Assembly: GCA_003150395.1 (NCBI GenBank)
Contig: QAMI01000055.1
Span: forward strand, 36,531 to 69,003
Direction of reading: 5' to 3'
Length of the DNA stretch: 32,473 nt
Source of the DNA: Candidatus Gastranaerophilales bacterium
GTDB taxonomy: Bacteria > Cyanobacteriota > Vampirovibrionia > Gastranaerophilales > Gastranaerophilaceae
Below, in pieces: positions 1-7,121 of the stretch. Under the pieces are notes generated by a model. It saw nothing but the letters and a program-made list of their open reading frames with translations. It made no database searches and was not told the origin of the DNA. Made by a program: the position numbers and the translations under genes. How positions within the stretch are numbered: the first letter of the stretch is position 1; each line of letters starts with the position of its first letter.

Positions 1-1571
1 TCGCCGAATACTGCCATGACAGCGTCTCCTATAAATTTGTTAATTGTACCATTGTATTTTGTAATTATTGGTTCAATTTCAGAAAAATATTCGTTTAAAA
101 TCACGGAAACATCTTCTGCTGACATCTTTTCGCTCATGCTTGTAAATCCTCTGATATCAGCAAATAAAACAGTTACGTTCGCACGTTTCCCGCCAAGTTT
201 TATATCGTCAATATTTTTAACAACGTTTTTCATGACATCTTGAGAAAGATATTTACCCATTGCCTGTTTAATTTTTTCTTTGTTCCGGCCTTCCATGATG
301 AAATTGTATGAGTATGCAAAAACCATTGTAACAAGTTGTATTGCCAGCGGTGTAATTACATTTACCGCAAAATTATTTCTGTAACATAAAATTGCCGCTC
401 CCAGATAACAAAAGGCAACTGCTGCAAGGATGCCTATTGATTTGAAAAAAGACATTCTGCTGATGATTATGAAAGTCAAAATGCTTAAAAATACTATAAC
501 TAATACGTCTTGCCCGAATGTAGACATACGCATTAATTCATTGTTTAGAAGATTGTTGAAGTTAGTCGCCTGAACATCAACGCCAGGGTGTTCTGAAAGC
601 ATTGGTGTCGGAAGTTCGTCAATTACTTTGATTGCTGAAGCTTTTGCGTTAGCACCGACAAAGACGATTTTTCCGTTAAATTCTGACGGATCAATTATTG
701 GTTTTTCTCCGTTTCGTATGTTATCAAGTGAATCAATAAGATCGGAGGCTGAATAGGTTTTGTGTGAAAAAGAGCTGTTGGGGCGGATTTTGTAGTATTT
801 CAGATAGCTTTGAATTCCGTTATAGCTTGAGAAAGACGGAATACTCAGCCCTGTTTTATCAACGACTATGGAATTATCATATATAGAAGCCTCTTTTGTA
901 TCGTTAAGAAGCATGTACATTCTTAACGATAGTGATGGATAAAACTTGTTATCAACCGAAACAATTTGGTCTGCATAGATTAGATAGCCGTTTGCACTGA
1001 ATCTTGTTGAATTAACAGACCCTGCGTATTTCACGGCATCAAAATATCCTTTTGGAAATTTAATATAGCTTTTATATTTTGAAGGGTATATGTTTTTGCG
1101 TTTATCTTTAATATTTACGCCGAATTTTTCAAAAAATTTCTGAGAATATTGTCCGTTTCCAGTTTCTTCCAGATTTTTTCCGTCAGAAAGACTGAAACCT
1201 ACAACAAGATTATCTATTTTTGAAAGAATTTTGAAAAATTTGGCATCTGATTCAGGATTGTCTTTGTCCAGGCTGTTTACCAGAGCATCATATCCGATGA
1301 GTTTCGGATTTGCATATTCATGCAGGTATTCAAAAACTTTTCCGTAAAGTTCACGCTTCCACGGCCATCTGTATTTTGAAACAGATTTGTCATCAATAAC
1401 AACCACAACAACGTCCTCCGGCGCAGGTTTGCGCGCTGAGAAATAATTAACCATGAGATTGTATGCATTCGGTTCAAATATCTGCCAGGAAAAAAGTATC
1501 ACAACAATTGACAAAATTATGTGAAATAGTACTGAATATATAAAAAACGCTTTTGATTTTAACTTTTTCAT
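1..1571 (-). CDS. CHASE2-domain class III adenylate/guanylate cyclase (3' end outside window)
   Basis: Membrane receptor-type cyclase making cAMP or cGMP. Translating back from the ATG at 1571 (preceded by AAGGAGGGG) gives an N-terminal membrane segment (about residues 10-25), a long extracytoplasmic region of CHASE2 type (about 35-330, including VVVVVIDDKS and GKIVFVGANA), then two or three membrane helices. The cytoplasmic catalytic domain begins LFADIRGFTSMSE, whose Asp is a metal ligand, and reaches INKFIGDAVMAVFG with the second metal Asp before the window ends. The Lys of NKFIGD is the residue that usually reads adenine, so adenylate cyclase is favoured. The last part of the catalytic domain is not visible. 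It diverges from the eda operon, leaving 48 bases between the starts. The family and domain order are clear, but the ligand sensed by CHASE2 is unknown. Confidence 0.9.
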   Translation of the reverse strand, partial: MKKLKSKAFFIYSVLFHIILSIVVILFSWQIFEPNAYNLMVNYFSARKPAPEDVVVVVIDDKSVSKYRWPWKRELYGKVFEYLHEYANPKLIGYDALVNSLDKDNPESDAKFFKILSKIDNLVVGFSLSDGKNLEETGNGQYSQKFFEKFGVNIKDKRKNIYPSKYKSYIKFPKGYFDAVKYAGSVNSTRFSANGYLIYADQIVSVDNKFYPSLSLRMYMLLNDTKEASIYDNSIVVDKTGLSIPSFSSYNGIQSYLKYYKIRPNSSFSHKTYSASDLIDSLDNIRNGEKPIIDPSEFNGKIVFVGANAKASAIKVIDELPTPMLSEHPGVDVQATNFNNLLNNELMRMSTFGQDVLVIVFLSILTFIIISRMSFFKSIGILAAVAFCYLGAAILCYRNNFAVNVITPLAIQLVTMVFAYSYNFIMEGRNKEKIKQAMGKYLSQDVMKNVVKNIDDIKLGGKRANVTVLFADIRGFTSMSEKMSAEDVSVILNEYFSEIEPIITKYNGTINKFIGDAVMAVFG

Positions 1572-1587
1572 ACCCCTCCTTATTTTA

Positions 1588-1596
1588 TGATATAAT
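1588..1596 (+). promoter_or_regulatory. Extended -10 promoter for the eda-kdgK-csaB operon
   Basis: TGATATAAT is a TGn extended -10 with a perfect TATAAT hexamer, 23 bases before the eda ATG. No good -35 lies upstream, which is usual for extended -10 promoters. It is the only promoter-like element in the 48-base gap to the divergent cyclase gene. Confidence 0.5.
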
Positions 1597-1619
1597 AAAT
1601 TTTGAAAAAAGGATAGATT

Positions 1620-2237
1620 ATGAACGAAAATTTAGTAAATATACTCTCACAAGAAAAACTTTTTCCTATTATTAGAAGTAATAATGCTGAAGTTGTGAAA
1701 AACACTGCATATGCTTTGATTGAAGGTGGTGTAAAGTTTCTGGAAATTAACGTTGAAAGTCCGGAAATATATTTTGCGATTGACGAAATTTCAAAACATG
1801 CATCTGTATGTGCAGGAGGTATAATCACTTCTATGCAGGCCCATGCCGCTGTTCAGGCAGGTGCAGAATTTTTATCCTCCCCGATTTTTCAAATGAATCT
1901 TGTTAAGTTTTCAAAAGATAGAAGGATTCCTTTTATTGCCGGCACGTCAACCGCAAATGAAGCTTATTCGGCTTGGAAGTCCAGAGTTCAGCTTATTAAA
2001 ATTTATCCGATTGAGGCAATGGGCGGGGTTTCCTATCTTAAAAACCTTTTAAGACCCATGCCGTTTTTGAAAATCATGCCCACCGGAAATATAAAACTTG
2101 CTGATGTTCAAAATTATATTGATGCCGGAGCGGTTGCCGTTGGTGTCGGAAGAGATTTAACGGAAGGTTCTTCATATTCTGAAATTACAAAGCGTGTAAG
2201 AGGTGCCCTTAATCATTTAAAGGATTGTCATGAATAA
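1620..2237 (+). CDS. eda: 2-dehydro-3-deoxyphosphogluconate (KDPG/KHG) aldolase
   Basis: Class I aldolase that splits KDPG into pyruvate and glyceraldehyde 3-phosphate, the last step of Entner-Doudoroff and hexuronate breakdown. The 205-residue TIM barrel has the expected family length. FPIIRS is the first strand, the Glu of FLEINVES is the catalytic acid/base, the Lys of IKIYPIEAMGG is the Schiff-base lysine, and MPTGNI plus VGVGRDL form the phosphate end. From memory, the E. coli enzyme has LRT where this has VES; cyanobacterial homologues also lack that Arg, so it is probably lineage-specific. The ATG follows AAAGGA. It overlaps kdgK by 8 bases, and the pair would take 2-keto-3-deoxygluconate to pyruvate. 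The exact substrate is inferred from that neighbour. Confidence 0.88.
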   Translation: MNENLVNILSQEKLFPIIRSNNAEVVKNTAYALIEGGVKFLEINVESPEIYFAIDEISKHASVCAGGIITSMQAHAAVQAGAEFLSSPIFQMNLVKFSKDRRIPFIAGTSTANEAYSAWKSRVQLIKIYPIEAMGGVSYLKNLLRPMPFLKIMPTGNIKLADVQNYIDAGAVAVGVGRDLTEGSSYSEITKRVRGALNHLKDCHE

Positions 2238-3180
2238 AAATCTTGATATTATTACAATTGGTGAAAGTCTTATTGAACTTTCGAGTGACGAACATTTGAG
2301 TTCTGCTTTAACTCTTGAAAAGTATTATGGCGGAGATACTTTAACAGCTGCTGTTGCTGCTTCCAGAATGGGTTCAAGTGTTGGCTTGATTACAAGAGTA
2401 GGTGATGATGTTTTTAAAGATTACCTTCTTGAAAGCTGGAAAAATGAGGGGCTTGATATTTCACAAGTGAAAATTTCGCAAGAGCATAACGGATTATATT
2501 TTATTGCACGTCCGACAGGTTCTCCTAAGGAAGTTTCTTGTTACAGAAAGAGAATTGCGCCGTCAAAACTCTCCGTTGAAGATATTTCTGAAGAGTATAT
2601 TGCAAATTCTAAAGTTGTTTATGCTTCCGGAGTTACGCAATCTTTGTCACTTTCAGCCAAGGAAATGGTTGCTGAGGCCTACAAACTTGCCAGAAAAAAT
2701 GATGTTATAACAGCTTATGATCCGAATTATTCTTCTCAGATTACAACTCCTGAAACTGCAAGAGAAGATTTTAACAATGTTATTTCAGAGATTGACGTAC
2801 TTTTTATGAATTCCAAATATGATACCATCAACATCCTTGAAATTGATTCTGTTGAAAATATTGTAAAACGTATTTCTGATATGGGGGTTGGTATTATTGT
2901 TATAAAATCCACCTGTGACGGTGGTTATTTTACTGCTTATAACGGAAATATTGTTTTTGAGGAATTCTATACAAAAAATCCAGTTGATACAACCTGTTCC
3001 GGTGATGCGTTTAACGGCGGATTTTTACATGCTTTAACTCATGGACTTACACCTTTTGAAGCAACGCGTTTTGCTTCTGTTGTTGCAGGGCTTCAGGCAA
3101 AAGGCATCGGAGCTATTAAATCAATTCCTTTCCGGGATAAAGTTTATGAAATTTTTGATAAGGGCGGTTCAAATGAGTAG
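2230..3180 (+). CDS. kdgK: PfkB-family sugar kinase, probably 2-keto-3-deoxygluconate kinase
   Basis: Ribokinase-fold kinase of 316 residues. ITIGESLIEL is the first strand, YYGGDTLTAAVAASRMG is the substrate-binding GG motif, and DTTCSGDAFNGGF (about residues 255-267) is the C-terminal PfkB signature with the catalytic Asp and anion hole (usually DTTGAGD). KDG as substrate is inferred from the eda gene overlapping upstream: KDG is phosphorylated to KDPG and then cleaved. The start ATG lies inside the eda stop region (8-base overlap), pointing to translational coupling. Fructokinase-like specificity cannot be excluded from sequence alone. Confidence 0.85.
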   Translation: MNKNLDIITIGESLIELSSDEHLSSALTLEKYYGGDTLTAAVAASRMGSSVGLITRVGDDVFKDYLLESWKNEGLDISQVKISQEHNGLYFIARPTGSPKEVSCYRKRIAPSKLSVEDISEEYIANSKVVYASGVTQSLSLSAKEMVAEAYKLARKNDVITAYDPNYSSQITTPETAREDFNNVISEIDVLFMNSKYDTINILEIDSVENIVKRISDMGVGIIVIKSTCDGGYFTAYNGNIVFEEFYTKNPVDTTCSGDAFNGGFLHALTHGLTPFEATRFASVVAGLQAKGIGAIKSIPFRDKVYEIFDKGGSNE

Positions 3181-4195
3181 TAAAAAAGTTGTGATTTCCG
3201 GATATTATGGATTTGACAACTTTGGCGATGACGCGATTTTATCTGTTTTATGCGAAAAACTTAAATCTTTAAGTGCTGATATAACTGTAATCTCTGCAAA
3301 TCCTCAAAAAACAGCAAAGGATTTTTTAGTAAACTCAGTTAAAAATTTTGATTTGCCAAACCTTTTGAAAACTATATCTGATTCAGAAATTTTAATATCA
3401 GGCGGCGGAAGCCTTTTGCAGGATGTGACAAGCTTAAAAAGTTTATTATATTATTCTTTTGTTCTTTTCTCCGCGCTTGTCATGCGTAAAGATGTTATTA
3501 TTTTTGCACAAGGAATAGGACCATTAAACCGTAGAATTTCAAAACTGCTTGTAAACTCCATTTTACAGCACGCAAAATTTGTATCTGTAAGAGACGAAAA
3601 AAGCCAGGCGCTTTTAGCTGATTGGAAGATTAATGCAAAACTTGTAAATGACCCGGTTTTCTCATTGTCAATTCAGGAAATTCCAAAGAATTTTGCCATC
3701 GGAGTTCAATTACGTGAATTTTCAACTATGAACGATGCTTTTCTGGTTTCGTTGGCGCAATTCCTGTTAAACGATTTTCCTAACAGAAAAATCGAGCTGT
3801 TTATCTTTCAAAAAGCGCTTGATGAAAGAGTTTGCAAAAAGTTCGCTAATATTGTTAAATCACAAAATCCTCATGTTGAAGTTGAACTGATTTATTATGA
3901 AAACAGAACTGAAATATTTAAACGAATTGCGCAGCTTGACTATATGTTTGCAATGCGTTTTCATGCAGTTATTGCGGCCATTAAGGCTGGTGTTAAGACA
4001 GCTGCTATTGATTATGATATAAAAGTACAAAGGCTTGCTGAGGAAGCTTCTATCCCGCTGATTTCACTTATGGCTGAAGAAAATGATTTTAATGCTATAT
4101 TTGACAGCATAAAATCGCTTAGCCCTGCCAGATTAAGCGATTTTGCCAATTCCAAACAGTTTGACTGGTCGGAGATTGAAACTCTATTCCTTTAA
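3173..4195 (+). CDS. csaB: Polysaccharide pyruvyl transferase CsaB
   Basis: Transfers a pyruvyl (ketal) group from phosphoenolpyruvate to a cell-wall polysaccharide; in other bacteria this decorates the wall polymer that binds SLH-domain S-layer proteins. Visible family motifs are ISGYYGFDNFGDDAIL at the N terminus, ISGGGSLLQDVTS (about 75-90), FAQGIGPLNR, and the C-terminal MRFHAVIAAIKAGV. The frame is open from 3041, but that part lies inside kdgK. The ATG at 3173, after AAGGGCGG and giving 340 residues with the conserved start, is chosen. It overlaps kdgK by 8 bases. Its last 12 bases overlap the convergent EF-hand gene. Eda makes pyruvate while CsaB uses PEP, so the operon groups pyruvate-level metabolism with wall decoration. 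Confidence 0.9.
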   Translation: MSSKKVVISGYYGFDNFGDDAILSVLCEKLKSLSADITVISANPQKTAKDFLVNSVKNFDLPNLLKTISDSEILISGGGSLLQDVTSLKSLLYYSFVLFSALVMRKDVIIFAQGIGPLNRRISKLLVNSILQHAKFVSVRDEKSQALLADWKINAKLVNDPVFSLSIQEIPKNFAIGVQLREFSTMNDAFLVSLAQFLLNDFPNRKIELFIFQKALDERVCKKFANIVKSQNPHVEVELIYYENRTEIFKRIAQLDYMFAMRFHAVIAAIKAGVKTAAIDYDIKVQRLAEEASIPLISLMAEENDFNAIFDSIKSLSPARLSDFANSKQFDWSEIETLFL

Positions 4196-5056
4196 ATAGT
4201 TTTTGCGAATATCTGTTAATACATCTTTTATATTGTTGTCATCTCTTGTAAGCTCTATGTGTGCCTGCTCAAATTCTCCGGCTGTAATTTTTCCGTCGCC
4301 TTTTCCGCCAAGTGCATCCATGTAAGCTATTAAGGAAGTCATTTCCGAACTTGTTATTTTCTTATCTCCGTTAATATCAAGATTTTCAAAAGCTTTTTCT
4401 GCATCAGCACGTATTTGAGCTTTGTCTTCTTCTGTCGCTGTATTTCCTACGATTTTTTCTAAGAAATATGTTGTAAATTCGTCTTTTGTCATTTCATTGT
4501 CAGCATTACCATGTTGCTTATCAATATATGAAAGGTATGATTTTCCAAGAGCTTTTGCGCTTTGAATATAACTTTCTTCAACTTTTGTTTGCTCTTCTTC
4601 TGTCGGGTTTTCTTTATTGTTTAGTTCTTCCCACTTATCTGTCACAAATTTATATTCTTTTTGCGCATCCATGTTTTTTGAAAGTTCTTCACCAAATTTT
4701 GTGTCTTGAGGTGTTTGAGTTGCTGCTTGCTGGCTTGCTTTTATTTGCGCAAGGTTTTGCTGGAAACACATTTCAGCTGCGTTTGCAGCCTGTTGCATTC
4801 CCATATTGTAAAGTCCGGGATCCATCATTCCTCCATACATGGAACCTGTGTAAAATCCACCGCCCATAGGAAATATTGAACCTGTATAAGGGATACCGCC
4901 TCCTAAACCGCCCATACAACCCCATATACTTGGACCACACATACCACCGCGGGTTATGCTTCTGGTGCTTGCCAGAAAAAGCGTATTGCCTAGAAAGCTT
5001 TCGCTAAGTTTTTGCATGTTGTTAGCAAATTTACCCAGGTTAAATTCTATACCCAT
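4184..5056 (-). CDS. EF-hand calcium-binding protein with Gly/Met-rich N-terminal part
   Basis: Protein of 290 residues with no Sec signal peptide. Residues about 37-95 are rich in Gly, Met and Tyr (GGMCGPSIWGCMGGLGGGIP and further short repeats). Residues 100-170 are charged and probably helical. Then come three EF-hand-like loops: about 179-193 (DKQHGNADNEMTKDE, irregular), 227-238 (DINGDKKITSSE, canonical) and 247-261 (DALGGKGDGKITAGE, with an insertion). The start follows AGAGAGG. It is monocistronic, with its own promoter at 5081-5108, and converges on csaB. Similar signal-less, Gly-rich small proteins occur elsewhere in this window (25263-25631). Function unknown; calcium binding by at least the central loop is well supported. 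Confidence 0.75.
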   Translation of the reverse strand: MGIEFNLGKFANNMQKLSESFLGNTLFLASTRSITRGGMCGPSIWGCMGGLGGGIPYTGSIFPMGGGFYTGSMYGGMMDPGLYNMGMQQAANAAEMCFQQNLAQIKASQQAATQTPQDTKFGEELSKNMDAQKEYKFVTDKWEELNNKENPTEEEQTKVEESYIQSAKALGKSYLSYIDKQHGNADNEMTKDEFTTYFLEKIVGNTATEEDKAQIRADAEKAFENLDINGDKKITSSEMTSLIAYMDALGGKGDGKITAGEFEQAHIELTRDDNNIKDVLTDIRKNYLKE

Positions 5057-5080
5057 AAATCCTCTCTTTATGAATTATTT

Positions 5081-5108
5081 ATTATATATATAAAGTTTAT
5101 ATACTCAA
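5081..5108 (-). promoter_or_regulatory. Sigma-70-type promoter of the EF-hand gene
   Basis: On the minus strand, TTGAGT (5108-5103), a 16-base spacer, and TATAAT (5086-5081), about 25 bases before the ATG at 5056. Confidence 0.6.
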
Positions 5109-5176
5109 TTAAATTGCTTTTAATTATATATTCTTTAAGAAATCTTAACATAATATTATATAAAATTTATAATAAA

Positions 5177-5200
5177 AAAACTCACATTTCTGTGAGTTTT
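5177..5200 (-). terminator. Intrinsic terminator after tRNA-Leu
   Basis: Stem AAAACTCACA / TGTGAGTTTT with loop TTTC directly follows the 3' end of the tRNA on the minus strand and runs into a T tract. It is symmetric, so it could also stop plus-strand transcription. Confidence 0.8.
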
Positions 5201-5205
5201 ATACT

Positions 5206-5292
5206 TGCCCTGGGCCAGACTTGAACTGGCACTGAGTTATTCACCCAATTGGATTTTAAGTCCAACGCGTCTACCGATTCCGCCACCAGGGC
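5206..5292 (-). tRNA. tRNA-Leu(UAA), intronless
   Basis: Class II tRNA of 87 bases. The acceptor stem GCCCTGG (5292-5286) pairs with CCAGGGC (5213-5207), with discriminator A at 5206. The D arm is GCGGAATCGGTAGACGC and the anticodon stem-loop is TTGGA-CTTAAAA-TCCAA with anticodon TAA. A long variable arm TGGGTGAATAACTCA follows, then T arm CCAGTTCAAGTCTGG. CCA is not encoded. The anticodon loop is uninterrupted, unlike the many cyanobacterial and plastid tRNA-Leu(UAA) genes that carry a group I intron there. Confidence 0.96.
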
Positions 5293-5325
5293 AGGGCTAT
5301 TATTAAATTTTTATTAAAGTTTAAT

Positions 5326-5363
5326 GAATTCTGTCAGGTATTGTTTCAATTCGGTCAGAATTC
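5326..5363. repeat. Inverted repeat between tRNA-Leu and the patatin gene
   Basis: Arms GAATTCTG (5326-5333) and CAGAATTC (5356-5363) enclose an inner ATTG-TTT-CAAT hairpin. There is no T tract on the minus side but TTTTG on the plus side, so it may be a weak terminator for the patatin mRNA or just a structured 3' end. Confidence 0.4.
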
Positions 5364-5395
5364 TTTTGATTTAGCCGATTTGCTACCTTTATATT

Positions 5396-6634
5396 CTATG
5401 TTAAAAGCTTTTCGTTGTCAATATCGTCTTTTGTTTTTTTACAAGATAAAAAAGTTTCAATTTCTTTAATTTTATTTTCTAATGCTGCTAATATTTTATC
5501 AAGATACTTTTCAACTTCATCTGTCTTTCTCAAGGTTGTTTTGCCGAATAGCGCCGGATAACTGATATTATCTAATAATATGTTTTTAAAGCCTCTTATG
5601 TATTCGTAATATTGATTATCAATGAAATCCTTATATTCGCATAAATCTACAAAAACCTCGCATATTTGATTTTTTGCATTTGTTATGTTATGTTTTTTTA
5701 TGTTTTTTGAAACTTTTTTCAGTTTTTCGTAAAGATTTGAATACATACAATGAAGTTTCTGCTTTTTGTCAGGTAAAACTTTTTTGAAGTATTCAATTGT
5801 TTGCGCGTATCCTTTTTCCATTAAATCACGACGTTTTTCTTCAGGCATATTAAAGTCTACTATATTAATATCACCGGCATTTATAACTATATAATCAAAT
5901 TTATCATTTTTTCCGTATATATCTATAATAAATGTTGTTGCCATTGAGGTTGTAAAGGCATAAAGTGAATTAACATATTCAATTGTATTTTTGTCGTTTC
6001 CTTCAAAGTCGCCTTCAAGCCTAAATTCAAGTACGCGTTCGTCTTGTGGAAGAAGATGTTTTGAGAGTTTCCACATTGGCCAGCTTTTCTGCAAATCCCC
6101 ATCAACAAGAATTCTGTTATTATATTCTACAGGCCGCATCAACCCCGGCATACCACAAGAAATTCTTATGGCTGAGGCTATTTCATAATCAGGGGTTTCA
6201 TATTTTGAAAATTCTTTGCATTCAAAGCTTGATAAGTCGGTTGTAATTATAACTAAATCCTTTTCAATGTCTTTAAAAGTTACGGCTTTGTGAGTACCTT
6301 TTTTGTATTTGGCACCGTAGTATTTTTTTTCAATCAGGTCCCTAATCCATTCAAGAAACAATTCGCCTTTGCTTAGCGCAAACTTTGGACCAAGTGAAAG
6401 CTGAACATCCCGAAATATTTCAAAATTAAATTGAATAAATACATCATAAGCTTCTTCAGCTGAATAACCCACTGCCATTAAGCCGGCAATAACGGAACCG
6501 ACAGAGGAACCGGCAAGAGTTGTCGGATTTATTCCTAATTCCTCCATAGCGCGCATTGTGCCAACATATGCTGCGCCGCGAATTGCACCGCCGCCAAAAA
6601 GACAAGTATATTTTAACGAATTATTATTTTCCAT
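5396..6634 (-). CDS. Patatin-like phospholipase
   Basis: Serine acyl hydrolase of 412 residues, expected to release fatty acids from phospholipids. GGGAIRG (14-20) is the oxyanion-hole loop, GSSVG has the nucleophile Ser44, and LVDGD contains the dyad Asp178 (usually DGG or DGA, here DGD). The patatin domain covers about residues 10-215. The C-terminal half (215-412) is helical and charged and not recognised. The frame is open to an ATG at 6673, but that codon sits in the loop of a terminator hairpin, so the ATG at 6634 (MENNNS) is chosen. No ribosome-binding site precedes it; a TATAAT 7 bases upstream suggests a leaderless message. No signal peptide, so probably cytoplasmic or delivered by a non-Sec route. 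Confidence 0.87.
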   Translation of the reverse strand: MENNNSLKYTCLFGGGAIRGAAYVGTMRAMEELGINPTTLAGSSVGSVIAGLMAVGYSAEEAYDVFIQFNFEIFRDVQLSLGPKFALSKGELFLEWIRDLIEKKYYGAKYKKGTHKAVTFKDIEKDLVIITTDLSSFECKEFSKYETPDYEIASAIRISCGMPGLMRPVEYNNRILVDGDLQKSWPMWKLSKHLLPQDERVLEFRLEGDFEGNDKNTIEYVNSLYAFTTSMATTFIIDIYGKNDKFDYIVINAGDINIVDFNMPEEKRRDLMEKGYAQTIEYFKKVLPDKKQKLHCMYSNLYEKLKKVSKNIKKHNITNAKNQICEVFVDLCEYKDFIDNQYYEYIRGFKNILLDNISYPALFGKTTLRKTDEVEKYLDKILAALENKIKEIETFLSCKKTKDDIDNEKLLT

Positions 6635-6641
6635 TGTTTTA

Positions 6642-6647
6642 ATTATA
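6642..6647 (-). promoter_or_regulatory. -10 hexamer directly before the patatin start (leaderless candidate)
   Basis: TATAAT on the minus strand ends 7 bases before the ATG at 6634. Transcription starting 6-8 bases downstream would begin at or next to the start codon, consistent with the absent ribosome-binding site. No clear -35 is present because the terminator hairpin occupies that region. Confidence 0.35.
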
Positions 6648-6650
6648 CAC

Positions 6651-6688
6651 AAAAAAAGACAGTTGAGTATCATTCAACTGTCTTTTTT
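6651..6688 (-). terminator. Intrinsic terminator, bidirectional
   Basis: A 10-base stem AGACAGTTGA / TCAACTGTCT flanked by A and T runs, with loop GTATCAT. It ends the HEAT-like gene on the minus strand and separates it from the patatin gene. Confidence 0.85.
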
Positions 6689-6702
6689 ATTAATAATTTT
6701 TA

Positions 6703-6987
6703 TTATGCTGCGATTTCGCCTTTAATTTCACGAATCAGGTATTCAGCCACCCATTCAAAGTCTTTGTTTTGTTTTGCAGCGTTTTCAAGATATTTGATAG
6801 AAGCGTCTCCAAGTCTAATAAGAGTCATTGCAACGACACCTCTTTTGATACCTCTTACAACCTGTAATTGGTCTACTAACTGTGGAAGTGCAGAGGTTCC
6901 ACATTCAACAAGCATGTTTTCAACTTCATTTTTTATTGAATTATCTGCATTTTCCAACTTTGTAAGAATGTCTTTTACTGATTTCAT
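6703..6987 (-). CDS. Small HEAT-repeat-like helical protein
   Basis: Predicted 94-residue all-helical protein. Residues 15-80 (VENMLVECGTSALPQLVDQL, then GVVAMTLIRLGDASIKYLE) have the Ala/Leu/Gly spacing of two HEAT-type helix pairs. The ATG at 6987 is chosen over an upstream in-frame start because GGAGA sits 7 bases before it. It has no catalytic motif, signal peptide or membrane segment. It is probably a protein-protein interaction module; the partner is unknown. It is monocistronic, with a strong terminator downstream. Confidence 0.65.
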   Translation of the reverse strand: MKSVKDILTKLENADNSIKNEVENMLVECGTSALPQLVDQLQVVRGIKRGVVAMTLIRLGDASIKYLENAAKQNKDFEWVAEYLIREIKGEIAA

Positions 6988-7121
6988 GATTATCTCCAAT
7001 TTTTTTCTCAACTTATATTCTTATTATAATCGAAAATTGATATTATCAGAATTTCCTTACATAATCTTTATATGTTTTAAAATCATGTAAAGATAAATCA
7101 TGAAATCTTTATAATCAAAAG

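Noticed and set aside
3041..3172. Upstream extension of CsaB from 3041
   Set aside because: It lies fully inside kdgK in another frame, and the family N terminus begins at the ATG at 3173.
4486..4869. A 127-codon plus-strand frame within the EF-hand gene
   Set aside because: It is a shadow of the Gly/Gln/Ala-rich coding strand; no start context and no domain.
6635..6673. Longer N terminus for the patatin protein starting at the ATG at 6673
   Set aside because: That ATG lies in the loop of the terminator hairpin 6651-6688, and the added residues precede the conserved patatin start; the ATG at 6634 fits better.
7064..7094. Inverted repeat ATCTTTATATG / CATGTAAAGAT downstream of the 651-residue protein gene
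   Set aside because: One mismatch, AT-only arms and no T tract on either side; not convincing as a terminator or operator in such AT-rich DNA.
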